A DNA stretch of 64,000 nt from an uncultured bacterium (GCA_934875675.1 CAKXIK010000009.1:1-64000), one strand, 5' to 3'. Shown: positions 27,478-36,735, numbered from the stretch's first letter. Notes: generated by a model not told the origin, from the letters alone. Numbers and translations: made by a program.

Positions 27478-29274
27478 ATGGCGGAATTTTTATCTGGTAT
27501 GAAACGAACCAATTATTGCGGGGAACTGCGGGTTGACGATACAGACCGCGAGGTGACTGTTTGCGGTTGGGTGCAGCGTCAGCGCGACCTTGGTCAATTG
27601 ATTTTTATTGATCTGCGCGACCGCACGGGTATTGTACAGCTTGCTTTTGATGAGCAGACAGACCGCGAGGTGTTCCGCAAAGCATTCGCCGCCCGGTCAG
27701 AATTTGTTCTTTGCGCACGCGGTGTTGTGCGCGAACGTTCCTCCAAAAATCTTGAAATCCCAACGGGAGAAATCGAAATTGCCGTTTGCGAGCTGCGCGT
27801 TCTCGGTGAGGCAGAAACACCCCCGTTTGAAATTGTTGACCACTGTACCACTGCTGAAGCAACCCGCCTGAAATACCGCTATCTTGACTTGCGCCGTCCG
27901 GAGCTGATGAGCAATATTCTGTTCCGCCACAAGGTTGCAAAGATTACGCGCGATTATTTTGACGAAAACGGCTTTATTGAAATTGAAACGCCGATGCTGA
28001 TTCGCTCCACACCGGAGGGCGCACGCGATTTTCTGGTGCCGAGCCGTATTCACAAGGGCAGCTTTTATGCACTTCCGCAATCGCCGCAGCTTTACAAGCA
28101 GCTTTCCATGGTGGCAGGTTTTGACCGCTACATGCAGATTGCCCGCTGCTTCCGCGATGAGGATTTGCGTGCGGACCGCCAGCCCGAATTTACGCAGATC
28201 GACCTCGAAATGTCCTTTGTGGAAATGGAGGATGTGCTGCAAATCGGCGAGGGCTTTATGAAACGCGTGTTCAAAGAAGCGCTCGGCATGGAGCTGACAC
28301 TCCCGCTGCCGCGACTGACTTACCGCGAAGCAATGGAGCGCTATGGCTCCGATAAACCGGATACTCGTTACGGCATGGAGCTTTATGACCTTAGTGATGT
28401 GGTAAAGGGCAGCGGCTTCTCCGTGTTCACCAATGCAATCTCTGCCGGCGGCAGTGTGCGCGGCATCACCGCGAAAAACGCCGTTTCCACCCTCACCCGC
28501 AAGGAAATTGATAAGCTCACCGAAATGGTCAAGGGCATCGGCGGCAAGGGCTTGGCATGGATTCGCCTGACGCCGGACGGCACGACCTCCTCCTTTGCCA
28601 AATTTATGAGCGAGGAAGAGATGCAGGCGATTTTGCAGCGTGCCGGTGCCGAAACAGGCGACGTGGTGCTGATTATTGCCGACAGCAAAACCGGTCATGT
28701 GCTCTCACAGCTTGGTCAGCTCCGCATTGAGCTTGCCAAAAAGCTGAACGTCATTCCCGCCGGAAAATACAATCTGCTTTGGATTGTCGAGTTTCCCTTC
28801 TTTGATTATGACGAGGAGCTGGGGCAGTTTGTTGCAATGCACCATCCCTTCACCGCGCCGCTGGAGGAATGTCTGCCGTATCTGGAAAGTGACAAGGCAA
28901 ACGTTCGTGCCCAGTGCTATGACCTGGTGCTCAACGGCATTGAGCTTGCCAGCGGTTCGATTCGGATTACCAACCCGACTCTGCAAAAGCGCATTTTCAG
29001 CCTGCTCGGGCTTTCCGAGGAAGAAGCCTATGCAAAATTTGGCTATCTGCTCGATGCGTTCCGGTTCGGAGCACCGCCGCATGGCGGCATGGGTCTTGGG
29101 CTGGACCGCCTTGTGATGCAGCTGCTTGCGTGCGACAGTCTGCGTGACGTCATCGCCTTCCCGAAGGTGCAAAACGCGAGCGAGCTGATGACTGCCGCTC
29201 CTGCACAGGTTGACGAGGCGCAGCTTGCCGATCTTGGCATTGCGCTTGCCAAGGAAGAACCCGCCGCTCAATAA
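27478..29274 (+). CDS. aspS: Aspartyl-tRNA synthetase
   Basis: A 598-residue class II synthetase of the bacterial type, which charges tRNA-Asp. The N-terminal OB fold binds the anticodon (VTVCGWVQRQRDLGQLIFIDLRDR). The catalytic domain shows motif 2 (ARCFRDEDLRADRQPEFTQ) and motif 3 (GLGLDRLVM). The bacterial insertion domain is present near residues 290-410. Whether it is discriminating or also charges tRNA-Asn cannot be decided from sequence alone. GAGGAG precedes the ATG. A strong terminator follows. Confidence 0.97.
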   Translation: MAEFLSGMKRTNYCGELRVDDTDREVTVCGWVQRQRDLGQLIFIDLRDRTGIVQLAFDEQTDREVFRKAFAARSEFVLCARGVVRERSSKNLEIPTGEIEIAVCELRVLGEAETPPFEIVDHCTTAEATRLKYRYLDLRRPELMSNILFRHKVAKITRDYFDENGFIEIETPMLIRSTPEGARDFLVPSRIHKGSFYALPQSPQLYKQLSMVAGFDRYMQIARCFRDEDLRADRQPEFTQIDLEMSFVEMEDVLQIGEGFMKRVFKEALGMELTLPLPRLTYREAMERYGSDKPDTRYGMELYDLSDVVKGSGFSVFTNAISAGGSVRGITAKNAVSTLTRKEIDKLTEMVKGIGGKGLAWIRLTPDGTTSSFAKFMSEEEMQAILQRAGAETGDVVLIIADSKTGHVLSQLGQLRIELAKKLNVIPAGKYNLLWIVEFPFFDYDEELGQFVAMHHPFTAPLEECLPYLESDKANVRAQCYDLVLNGIELASGSIRITNPTLQKRIFSLLGLSEEEAYAKFGYLLDAFRFGAPPHGGMGLGLDRLVMQLLACDSLRDVIAFPKVQNASELMTAAPAQVDEAQLADLGIALAKEEPAAQ

Positions 29275-29292
29275 CGTAACCGTATAAAATCA

Positions 29293-29335
29293 AGAGCCAC
29301 ACAGTCGGTTTGAAATCGGCTGTGTGGCTCTTTCA
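29293..29335 (+). terminator. Terminator of hisS-aspS
   Basis: AGAGCCACACAG (29293-29304) pairs perfectly with CTGTGTGGCTCT (29320-29331), followed by TTTC. It lies against the stop codon of the convergent acetyltransferase and may act in both directions. Confidence 0.85.
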
Positions 29336-29854
29336 TTAACTTTTGAGCAGCTCCCATTCATCGCGTGTTATTGCATATACAACCGTAGTTTCATTTTCTT
29401 CGTCCGCATAGGTATCAACCAATCGCATTCCATTTGCTGCGGCAGTTGCAGAGGAAGCAATATTTTTCTGTTTCATATAAGAATGCAAAACACAAAACGG
29501 TGTATTTTCAAAACACCAGTCTCTGCATTTGCTTGCCGCTTCCTTCGCATAACCTTGCCGCCAATACTTCTTATTCAGATGATAACCAATCTCAGGCTTA
29601 ATGGCACCATGAATATTCTGCATCGTAATCCCGCAATCACCAATTACGGCACCGCTTTCTTTCAGAACAATTGCCCAAAGTCCGAATCCAAACACACGAT
29701 ATCTTTCAATATTTCGGGTAATCCAGTTTTTCACTCTGCTTTCATCAAAGGTATAGGGGTAATGCTGCATAATATCTGAATCAGATAGAATCTCATACAG
29801 CGCGTCATAGTCATCGTATGACAATTCCCGTAAAAGCAATCTTTCCGTTTCCAC
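29336..29854 (-). CDS. GNAT-family N-acetyltransferase (RimJ/RimL type)
   Basis: A 172-residue acetyl-CoA-dependent acetyltransferase. The start METERLLLREL and the segment EIGYHLNKKYWRQGYAKEAA, with the acetyl-CoA pyrophosphate loop in RQGYAKEA, are typical of the RimJ/RimL group that acetylates protein N-termini or small amines. I prefer the GTG at 29854, six bases after GAAGGTG, because it gives the usual family N-terminus; a GTG three codons earlier is possible. It is a single gene; the exporter operon upstream ends in its own terminator. Confidence 0.82.
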   Translation of the reverse strand: METERLLLRELSYDDYDALYEILSDSDIMQHYPYTFDESRVKNWITRNIERYRVFGFGLWAIVLKESGAVIGDCGITMQNIHGAIKPEIGYHLNKKYWRQGYAKEAASKCRDWCFENTPFCVLHSYMKQKNIASSATAAANGMRLVDTYADEENETTVVYAITRDEWELLKS

Positions 29855-29871
29855 TATTTTCACCTTCGAAT

Positions 29872-29915
29872 TTAAAAATCAAACGGCGGGATTCGTATTG
29901 CACGACCCGCCGTTT
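29872..29915 (-). terminator. Terminator of the ABC exporter operon
   Basis: AAACGGCGGG (29881-29890) pairs with CCCGCCGTTT (29906-29915); on the minus strand it is followed by GATTTTT. It separates the exporter operon from the acetyltransferase gene. The 130 bases between this hairpin and 30047 hold no convincing gene. Confidence 0.8.
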
Positions 29916-30046
29916 GTACAAAATGTTCTGGTGTAATTCGCCATGAATACGCTGCACATCATCAAGATAATTGCATTGATTCTTACGATATACACAAGTT
30001 TTGTCGACTGCTTTATAAGTCATTTGCATTGATGTAAGATTCTGTA

Positions 30047-31870
30047 TTATGCCTTCGCCTGTTCCCATGCTTCTTCTTCAAACTGCTTGGTGTAAAGGTC
30101 ATAATAATATCCCTTTTTGCGCAGCAGCTCATGATGGGTGCCCTGCTCGGTAATTTTTCCGTCACGCACCACCAAAATCAAATCCGCTTTGCGGATAGTG
30201 GAAAGACGATGCGCAATAATAAAGCTCGTGCGTCCGGTCAGCAGGTGTGAAATCGCGTTCTGAATCAGCTGTTCCGTCTCGGTATCCACCGAGGAGGTTG
30301 CTTCGTCCAGAATGAAAATCGGCGGATCTGCCAGCACCGCGCGCGCAAACGAAATCATCTGCTTTTCTCCGGTGGAAAGGCGGTCGCCGCCCTCACCCAC
30401 ATCGCTTTCATAGCCTTTTTCCAGCTTATTCACAATGCGGTCGGCAGAAACGAGCCTTGCAGCAGCTTCCACCTCTTCGTCCGTTGCATCCAGACGTCCG
30501 TAGCGGATGTTTTCGCGCACTGAGCCGGAAAACAGATGTGGATTCTGGAGCACATAACCGATGTTGCTGTGTAGCCAAAGCTGCGAACGCTCACGGTAAT
30601 CGCGCCCGTCAATCAAAACCTCGCCCTCCGTGGGCTCAAAAAAGCGACAGGCAATATTTACAATGGTGGATTTCCCGGCACCCGTTTCACCCACAATCGC
30701 AATCGTGGTTCCTTGCGGAACGGTGAGGCTGAAGTTTTCAAGCACATTTTCGCCACCGTCCGGGTAACGGAAGGTAACATTGCGAAATTCCAGATCGCCA
30801 TGCAGCGATTCCCAGTTTTCCTTCTTGGGATGGAAAGCATCGCCGTATTTCTCCGTCACCTCCGGCGTATCGACAACATTCGGCTTTTCCTCCAGCAAAT
30901 CGGTCACGCGCTCAATCGATGCCTGCATGGAAATAAAATCGGCAAAGATTCGCGCAAGCTGCTGAATCGGTTCAAAAATACCCAGTGCATAGGAAATAAA
31001 CGCCGAGAGCGTACCAAATTCCATCAATCCCTGCTGGGTGAGGTATCCACCGCGAGCCAGAACGATTGCCGTTGCAAGTGAGCCGCAGAAAAGTACAATC
31101 GGCACAAAGCTCGCCGAAAGCATTGCCGCTCGCACCGAAGAACGGTACATACCGTGGGTCAGCCCATGAAAGGAGCGGCAGTTTTCGTCCTCAATGACGA
31201 GCACCTTGCTCGTTCTTGCGCCGCCGATTCCTTCATTGAATGCACCGGTAATTTTGGAGTTCGCGGCGCGGATTTCACGGTTTGCCTTGAGGATTTTGCC
31301 TTGAAAAAACACGGTCGCTACCGCAATCAGCGGCACAATCAGCATAATCAGCAGGGCAAGCTTCCAGTTGAGCGCCAGCATAATGCCGAACACCCCGAGC
31401 ACATAAAGCCCGCTCCAGAAAATATCCACCAAACTCCACGCTGCCATACCGGCAATTTTTCCGGTATCGCTCATGGTTCTCGCCATCATGTAACCGACCG
31501 GGGTGGTGTTGTAATAATTAAAGCTCAGCTCCTGCAGGTGAACAAACAGCGCGCGTTTCATGTCCCGTCCAAGGAACATCTCCACATACGTTGCCGTATA
31601 GGAAAACACCACAACGGTGAACACCTGAAACAGAATCGAAACAAAGTAAATTGCCGCAAACGGCCAAACACCTTCCATCGTGCCCGGCACAATGAAGGTG
31701 TCAATGGCATACCGCAAAAAGAGCGGATTGATGACGTCAATCGCGGCGGTGAGCACCATCATAAATACGACGGTGAACATGCGCCATTTGTAGGGCTTTA
31801 AAAACGGAAGCAGCTTTGCCCAAATTTTTATATCGAATGATTTATTATAAACTTGCTCTTCATACGCCAA
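30047..31870 (-). CDS. Heterodimeric ABC exporter, subunit with canonical catalytic site
   Basis: A 607-residue half-transporter: six membrane helices (about 1-320) then an ATPase domain. Walker A is GETGAGKST, Walker B with the catalytic Glu is IFILDEATSSVD, and the switch is IIAHRLST. The signature is LSTGEKQ rather than LSGGQ, a deviation typical of the partner that completes the degenerate site in BmrCD or TM287/288-type exporters. The start is a TTG seven bases after AGAGGTG and overlaps the upstream gene by 11 bases, so the two are translationally coupled. Likely exports drugs, lipids or peptides. Confidence 0.9.
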   Translation of the reverse strand: MAYEEQVYNKSFDIKIWAKLLPFLKPYKWRMFTVVFMMVLTAAIDVINPLFLRYAIDTFIVPGTMEGVWPFAAIYFVSILFQVFTVVVFSYTATYVEMFLGRDMKRALFVHLQELSFNYYNTTPVGYMMARTMSDTGKIAGMAAWSLVDIFWSGLYVLGVFGIMLALNWKLALLIMLIVPLIAVATVFFQGKILKANREIRAANSKITGAFNEGIGGARTSKVLVIEDENCRSFHGLTHGMYRSSVRAAMLSASFVPIVLFCGSLATAIVLARGGYLTQQGLMEFGTLSAFISYALGIFEPIQQLARIFADFISMQASIERVTDLLEEKPNVVDTPEVTEKYGDAFHPKKENWESLHGDLEFRNVTFRYPDGGENVLENFSLTVPQGTTIAIVGETGAGKSTIVNIACRFFEPTEGEVLIDGRDYRERSQLWLHSNIGYVLQNPHLFSGSVRENIRYGRLDATDEEVEAAARLVSADRIVNKLEKGYESDVGEGGDRLSTGEKQMISFARAVLADPPIFILDEATSSVDTETEQLIQNAISHLLTGRTSFIIAHRLSTIRKADLILVVRDGKITEQGTHHELLRKKGYYYDLYTKQFEEEAWEQAKA

Positions 31871-33731
31871 GAGCGCTCACCTCTTTTCCTGAAACGGAGC
31901 TTGCGGTGTCATCGTCCACACTGTTCTGAATCTGCCAGATACGGCGGTAAATTCCGTCCTTTGCGCAAAGCTCCTCATGTGTGCCCTGCTGTGCAATGCG
32001 CCCGTCGTCGAGCACAATAATACAGTCGGCATGTTGAATGGTTGTAATGCGGTGGGAAATCAGCACAACGGTAGAATCGGCCATACCCGTTTTCATTGCT
32101 GCGCGGATTTTCGCATCGGTTTCAGCATCCACGGCGGAAAGCGAATCGTCAAAAACCTTGATTGGCGTCTGCTCCATCAACATCCGCGCAATTGCAACGC
32201 GCTGCTTTTGTCCGCCGGAAAGTGTGACCCCTCTCTCACCCACTACGGTATCGTAGCCATCCGGAAACTCCTGAATGGCATCGTCCACCGCAGCAATCCG
32301 CGCCGCGTTGCGAATCTCTTCCATCGGGCGTTCCGGGTGGGCTGCCGCAATGTTTTCCTGAATGGTTTTGGAAAAGAGGAACGGCTCCTGCAGCACAAGG
32401 CCAATATTCCGGCGCACATGGCTGAGCTTCATTTCACGCACATCCACTCCGCCGATTGTAATTTTGCCTTTGCCTGGCTCAATGTCATACAAGCGGGAAA
32501 GCAGGTAGGTCAATGTGGATTTCCCGCTGCCGGTTCCGCCCAAAATGCCCAGCGTTTTTCCGGCGGGAAGCCGAAAGCTGATGTCGTGCAGGAGCTCCGG
32601 CGTTCCCTCGTAACCAAAGGAAACGTGATCAAACACAATATCCCCATGCATATCCGGTGTCAGTCCATTGGGATCTTCTTCCTCTTCTTCTGCATTGAGA
32701 ATTTCACGAAGACGGTCGATCGATACGCTCATTTTACTCATATCGCCAAGGATTCTTCCCAAATTTCGAATCGGCCATGCCATCATGGAATTGTAAGAAA
32801 CAAAGACGGTGAACTCACCAAGCGTCAGTCTGCCCTCCACTGCTTCTCGCGCGCCCAGCAGAATAATTACAAGAATCTGCAGTGCCGTAACAAAATCACC
32901 AATGCCCCAGTATGGGCCAAGCAGCTTGCCGAGCTTTACCCAAAGCGTGGCGAAATGGTTGTTTTTTTGATCAAAATTTTCTACCTCATAGGCTTCTCTG
33001 CCAAATGCACGCACCACGCGTACCCCGGTGAAGTTCTCCTGCACCGTTGCAGAAAGCGCGCCTTCCGCCTCGTCTGCCGTGCGGAACCGGCGGGAAATCA
33101 GGTTGAAAAACACGCCGGAATAAATCAGCACCACCGGAATAAATGCAATGGAAATCCACGTTAAAAAGTTGCTCATCGTAAACATCCAGCTGATTGCAAC
33201 GGCAACCAGCACGATGGTGCGGAACATTTCCACCAGCTGACCGGAAAGAAAGTTGCGCAGCATCTCCACGTCCGAGGTGCAGCGCTGTATAATATCACCG
33301 GTCTGAATCGAAACATGCCATTGATACGGCAGGCGCTGAATGTGACCGAACAGGCGGTTGCGCAGGCGTTCAAGCACCCCTTCGCATCCTTTGGACATGG
33401 TAACCCGGCAAAAAAACGTTGCCGCGCCCGCCAAAAGTGAGAATACGACCGCAACTGCCGCGCAGAGAATTAAATTCTGCGCAAGATAATCCCGCCCACC
33501 AATCGAATTAATCCATGTGACAAGCGCATCCGGCAGGTCGAACGGCAGTGTACCAAGGACCGAGTCGAGCGTGACGCGGATTGCCTGCGGTGTTAAAAAG
33601 TTGAATACAACCGAAAACACCGTTCCCAGTGCCGCTGCAATCATCCATCCCCACGAGCCCTTCATAGATTGGAGCATGAATGTTGAGCGGGTTAATTGTT
33701 TTGGTGGCGTTTGCTCTTTCGTTTGCTTCAT
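31860..33731 (-). CDS. Heterodimeric ABC exporter, subunit with degenerate catalytic site
   Basis: A 623-residue half-transporter with six membrane helices and an ATPase domain. Walker A is GGTGSGKST and the signature is canonical LSGGQKQ. The Walker B end reads VFDDSLSAVD, so the catalytic Glu is replaced by Asp, as in BmrC and TM287. Together with the neighbour at 30047 this predicts a heterodimer with one active and one degenerate ATP site. I start at the ATG at 33731, six bases after GAGGAGG; the in-frame ATG at 33746 overlaps that site. It follows the 120-residue gene by 11 bases. Confidence 0.9.
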   Translation of the reverse strand: MKQTKEQTPPKQLTRSTFMLQSMKGSWGWMIAAALGTVFSVVFNFLTPQAIRVTLDSVLGTLPFDLPDALVTWINSIGGRDYLAQNLILCAAVAVVFSLLAGAATFFCRVTMSKGCEGVLERLRNRLFGHIQRLPYQWHVSIQTGDIIQRCTSDVEMLRNFLSGQLVEMFRTIVLVAVAISWMFTMSNFLTWISIAFIPVVLIYSGVFFNLISRRFRTADEAEGALSATVQENFTGVRVVRAFGREAYEVENFDQKNNHFATLWVKLGKLLGPYWGIGDFVTALQILVIILLGAREAVEGRLTLGEFTVFVSYNSMMAWPIRNLGRILGDMSKMSVSIDRLREILNAEEEEEDPNGLTPDMHGDIVFDHVSFGYEGTPELLHDISFRLPAGKTLGILGGTGSGKSTLTYLLSRLYDIEPGKGKITIGGVDVREMKLSHVRRNIGLVLQEPFLFSKTIQENIAAAHPERPMEEIRNAARIAAVDDAIQEFPDGYDTVVGERGVTLSGGQKQRVAIARMLMEQTPIKVFDDSLSAVDAETDAKIRAAMKTGMADSTVVLISHRITTIQHADCIIVLDDGRIAQQGTHEELCAKDGIYRRIWQIQNSVDDDTASSVSGKEVSALGV

Positions 33732-33742
33732 AAGATTCCTCC

Positions 33743-34105
33743 TCATTCATTGCGTTTTTTATTTCGTGTGGTTCGATGAACCGCCACTTTTGCCGCGGGT
33801 GCTTCGGGAACCGGCTGATTGAGCCGCTCACAATGACGGCTCAGCAGGGAGATTGCCGTCTGTGCATCCGTTTCTTCCGGCACAATCGCCAGAATTCCTG
33901 TTTTACGATCCCACTGAAAAATCAGTCGAAATTCTTTCGTTTCCAGTTCATAGCAAAAACCTTTATCCGGCCGCGGCATCAGCTCCCCCTTTAATTCACA
34001 CTGAATACTGCGCAGCAGCTCGATAAACGAATCAATATACTTCGCGGCGGTTTCGTGCTGTATCACGATCCGTCGCTGTTCATCCATCGGGAGTATTTCA
34101 TACAT
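33743..34105 (-). CDS. Unknown 120-residue protein in the ABC exporter operon
   Basis: A small, soluble, charged protein. Residues 14-95 look like a compact alpha/beta domain (HETAAKYIDSFIELLRSI helix, then CYELETKEFRLIFQWD strands), and the tail is basic (HRTTRNKKRNE). I recognise no family. It is the first full-length gene after the leader attenuator and ends 11 bases before the exporter gene, so it should be co-regulated with the exporter. It could be a regulator or accessory factor. AAAGGG lies 13 bases before the ATG, a rather long spacing; an ATG at 34087 is an alternative. Confidence 0.65.
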   Translation of the reverse strand: MYEILPMDEQRRIVIQHETAAKYIDSFIELLRSIQCELKGELMPRPDKGFCYELETKEFRLIFQWDRKTGILAIVPEETDAQTAISLLSRHCERLNQPVPEAPAAKVAVHRTTRNKKRNE

Positions 34106-34297
34106 AATCTGTGACCATCCCTTTCACAAGATCGCAAAATCACGGCAAACGAAAATTTCCGCAGTTGTGCTCATACAAATTCTTCTTCAAAACAAACAGC
34201 AAATAAATTTCAGTAAAAAGACCGCACACCTTAGGCTTTTTCCGTTTTTTTATACCGTTTTTGGCGGAGAATCCGTATCATAAACTTGCAGACAGAC

Positions 34298-34336
34298 AGA
34301 AAAAGAGCCGCTCAATCCTTTGCAGGCAAGCGGCTC
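34298..34336 (-). terminator. Leader terminator (attenuator) before the exporter operon
   Basis: On the minus strand GAGCCGCT pairs with AGCGGCTC (34329-34336 with 34305-34312), followed by TTTTTCT. It stands between the operon promoter and the first full-length gene, 32 bases after the leader ORF stop codon, and about 195 bases before the start at 34105. Transcription must read through it to reach the exporter genes. Confidence 0.75.
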
Positions 34337-34367
34337 CTTGAAATTTCAGCCCCAGACAGACGCACGG

Positions 34368-34487
34368 TCAACAACTCCGCACGCAATCGTCCTTCGATGA
34401 AAAAACAGGGCAAATCCGCCACTTATTGCCAGACAAACGGATACTATTCACGGTAGTTTCCGCAAGTTCATTTTGCAATCTGTACAT
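34368..34487 (-). CDS. 39-residue leader peptide, BmrB-like arrangement
   Basis: A short frame starts with ATG at 34487, seven bases after the strong ribosome-binding site GAAAGGGGG, and ends with TGA at 34368. The peptide begins MYRLQNELAETTVNSI and ends with DDCVRSC. It starts about 57 bases downstream of the -10 box, and its stop is 32 bases before a terminator. This is the layout of a translated leader for ribosome-mediated attenuation, as known for bmrB upstream of the bmrCD exporter genes in Bacillus subtilis; I see no need for sequence likeness to BmrB. A second tiny frame, MIRILRQKRYKKTEKA, lies at 34231-34281 without a clear ribosome-binding site. Confidence 0.6.
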   Translation of the reverse strand: MYRLQNELAETTVNSIRLSGNKWRICPVFSSKDDCVRSC

Positions 34488-34514
34488 GGTTCTGCCCCCT
34501 TTCTGTTGTTTTTC

Positions 34515-34573
34515 GTGCAGCAATTGCATACTGCACAATTGCGATTATAGCACACCTGTTTTCCTAAATGCAA
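34515..34573 (-). promoter_or_regulatory. Promoter and downstream inverted repeat of the exporter leader
   Basis: On the minus strand: -35 TTGCAT (34568-34573), 18-base spacer ending in TGC, -10 TATAAT (34544-34549). Directly downstream GTGCAG (34515-34520) and CTGCAC (34531-34536) form an inverted repeat with CAATTGCATA between them, which could be an operator or a 5' RNA hairpin. Confidence 0.7.
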
Positions 34574-34694
34574 TAGTAAACCTCAAAATTTTTGAAAAAC
34601 AGGTAAAAAAGCGAAATTTCACAGGAAAATGCAGTATTTTTCTTTTGGTTCTGCAGTTTATACTAATTTAAAACTGGAAACGGTATCAAACATT

Positions 34695-36362
34695 TTACGA
34701 CCGGGCGGCAATCTCCTCGTTTACGCGATTGCGCAGCCGGATCAAATATTCTGCGGATTTGGGATAAACCTTAAATGTAATCGGCTGAGCAAGCTCTCCT
34801 TCAATCAGCTGCATGACAAAATCGCGCCCCGCAAGGGATTCCAGCTTTTGCAATGCGCGCAAATCTGTCATTGCCTGATCCATTGCCATCAACCGCAGTG
34901 ATTCTTCTGCCTTGCCGTTTTTGCCGGGATAAACGACAAAGGCGTCTCCCGAGGGAAATGCACCGCCTGCATCGGTCACGGCATAGGGGTTGATGTGCTC
35001 AAGCGAATATTGTGTGTTGTAAAAATTATATCCCCACTGCAAAAATCCCTGAATTTTGAATTTGTAAAGCTGCACACCAAGGATTCTGGTGCGGGCAAGC
35101 GGCATTGAGAAAAACCGGTTACTTACCTGCTGCATCTGACCAGTACAGTAATAGGTCCAAAGGGGATCAACATGGTGTTCCAAAAACGGCTCAATGTGAT
35201 TGCTGGCGCAGACGGGCATTTCCACGGCTCCGGTGGAATAGAAATCATAGTCGGAAAGTGCATCCATCATATGGAATCCCTGCAGGAACGGCGCAACAAT
35301 TTTCTGAGCTGCACGGTAGTCCTCCAGCTGGTCAATATGCGGCTCGTCGGAAATATGGAAATAGCAGCGCTCCGCAACGCCCCATTCTTTCAGCTTTTTG
35401 GTCAATTCCGGCAGATAGAAGGAAAGAAAGCACGGATATTCCCCCGTGGTGGATGGCGTATCCCAACCAAATATACGCTTGTATTCTCCATCGACCATCG
35501 CCATTACTTTCGGTGCCGCCTTCGCACCCCACTGCGTAAATAAATGTGAAATTTCAAAATAGCGGATTCCGCTGCTCTGGCAAAGCGCTACCCACCGCTG
35601 CAGCTTTTCAAATGCAAACGAATATATCCCGTTTGTTACGGTAACATCCACCAGCTGAACGGTGGTGCGTTCCCCGCCAACCGCCGTATCGAGCGGCTGT
35701 GTAAAGGTTGGTGTCAGCAGCATATTAATTCCCCGTTTTGCCGCGGTGCAAATAAAGCTTTCCAGAATGGCCCAGTGTTCTTCGGAAAATGCAGGGACGT
35801 GATAGTAATCGGCAAGACAGTCGGAATGAAACCATTCGGTGCGAATCAACGTCTGCTGCGGTAAGTCGGCGGCAAAAACGGTTACAGATGTTTCTGCCGA
35901 AACCGGCGGTACTGCTTCTGCCCACGGATCTTCCACCTGTGAAACGGTTACCGTGACCGGATATTCTCCGGCTGGGGTGTCGGCTGCAGTTTCCACATCA
36001 ATCCAGACGGATTTCCACCAGCTGTTTACCCGAATCTCTCCGCCGTTTTCCATCTCACGCAAAACATCGGGAAAAAGCCCCGGAGCCGTATGTTCGTAAT
36101 GATCGTCAAGCATATGCGGATGACAGGGATATGTAGAGGGTACCCCAATCACCTCTCGGAGGCGCAGAGAGACTCCGGGAACGGAATTTACCGCCACCGT
36201 AACCTTTCCGGATGCATTGCAAAGGCGGATTGCCGCCTGAAAGGACACGGTTTCTCCCCGCAAAGCTGTTTTCTTTTCACATTCCGGTTTTGCCTGCGGT
36301 TCCTCATCCGGAAACACGCGGTATAATGAGCTGACAAGCTTAAGCTGGTAACTGGATTCCAT
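34695..36362 (-). CDS. DUF4091 (GH123-like) domain protein
   Basis: A 555-residue cytoplasmic protein. The N-terminal 190 residues form a beta-sandwich (ALRGETVSFQAAIRLCN, then VPSTYPCHPHMLDDHYEH). The rest matches the DUF4091 barrel, which is related to family 123 N-acetylgalactosaminidases; HISDEPHIDQLEDY near residue 330 carries a plausible acid pair (Asp-Glu). The start at 36362 follows GAGGGAGG. It is divergent from a Gfo/Idh/MocA dehydrogenase gene, suggesting a small glycan-processing unit. Hydrolase activity is inferred from fold only. Confidence 0.8.
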   Translation of the reverse strand: MESSYQLKLVSSLYRVFPDEEPQAKPECEKKTALRGETVSFQAAIRLCNASGKVTVAVNSVPGVSLRLREVIGVPSTYPCHPHMLDDHYEHTAPGLFPDVLREMENGGEIRVNSWWKSVWIDVETAADTPAGEYPVTVTVSQVEDPWAEAVPPVSAETSVTVFAADLPQQTLIRTEWFHSDCLADYYHVPAFSEEHWAILESFICTAAKRGINMLLTPTFTQPLDTAVGGERTTVQLVDVTVTNGIYSFAFEKLQRWVALCQSSGIRYFEISHLFTQWGAKAAPKVMAMVDGEYKRIFGWDTPSTTGEYPCFLSFYLPELTKKLKEWGVAERCYFHISDEPHIDQLEDYRAAQKIVAPFLQGFHMMDALSDYDFYSTGAVEMPVCASNHIEPFLEHHVDPLWTYYCTGQMQQVSNRFFSMPLARTRILGVQLYKFKIQGFLQWGYNFYNTQYSLEHINPYAVTDAGGAFPSGDAFVVYPGKNGKAEESLRLMAMDQAMTDLRALQKLESLAGRDFVMQLIEGELAQPITFKVYPKSAEYLIRLRNRVNEEIAARS

Positions 36363-36735
36363 AATGCTTCCTCCCTCGAAATGGCTGACTGTTAAAATTG
36401 TTGTTTTGTAACCAGGTACTCTGCACACTAAGATCAATGACCGCAGAATATAATACTATTTTCAAATGCGTATAATATCCTATTTTTATTATATCGTCGT
36501 CACAAAAGTACCGCAATGCAGAGATTGCCGAACAACATGGACAAATCAACGGTTTTATTTTTGCGGCAGCCCTACAGCCTGCGCAATTTTTTATTTCATC
36601 TGCAAAAGAGCAAGATTGTACGCATCCGGGGCAAGATTTTTTCTTTTGTTTTTTGCACAATGTTTCTATAATGAAGTTGTCAGCTTTCCAATTTACGAAA
36701 GCTATGAATACGCAGGAATGAAAGGATGATCTGCC
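36363..36735. other. Divergent control region, with a plus-strand hairpin
   Basis: No convincing gene in 373 bases. A TATAAT at 36667-36672 probably belongs to the promoter of the dehydrogenase gene, though its -35 is poor. TTGCGGCAG (36561-36569) and CTGCGCAA (36579-36586) form a hairpin followed by TTTTTT on the plus strand, terminator-like but upstream of that -10. A further TATAAT lies at about 36477, so a short plus-strand transcript is conceivable. Confidence 0.4.

Noticed and set aside
29811..30068. A minus-strand 85-codon frame between the exporter and acetyltransferase genes
   Set aside because: It crosses the operon terminator hairpin and the start of the acetyltransferase gene, lacks a ribosome-binding site, and matches nothing I know. 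A decayed gene fragment is possible but unsupported.
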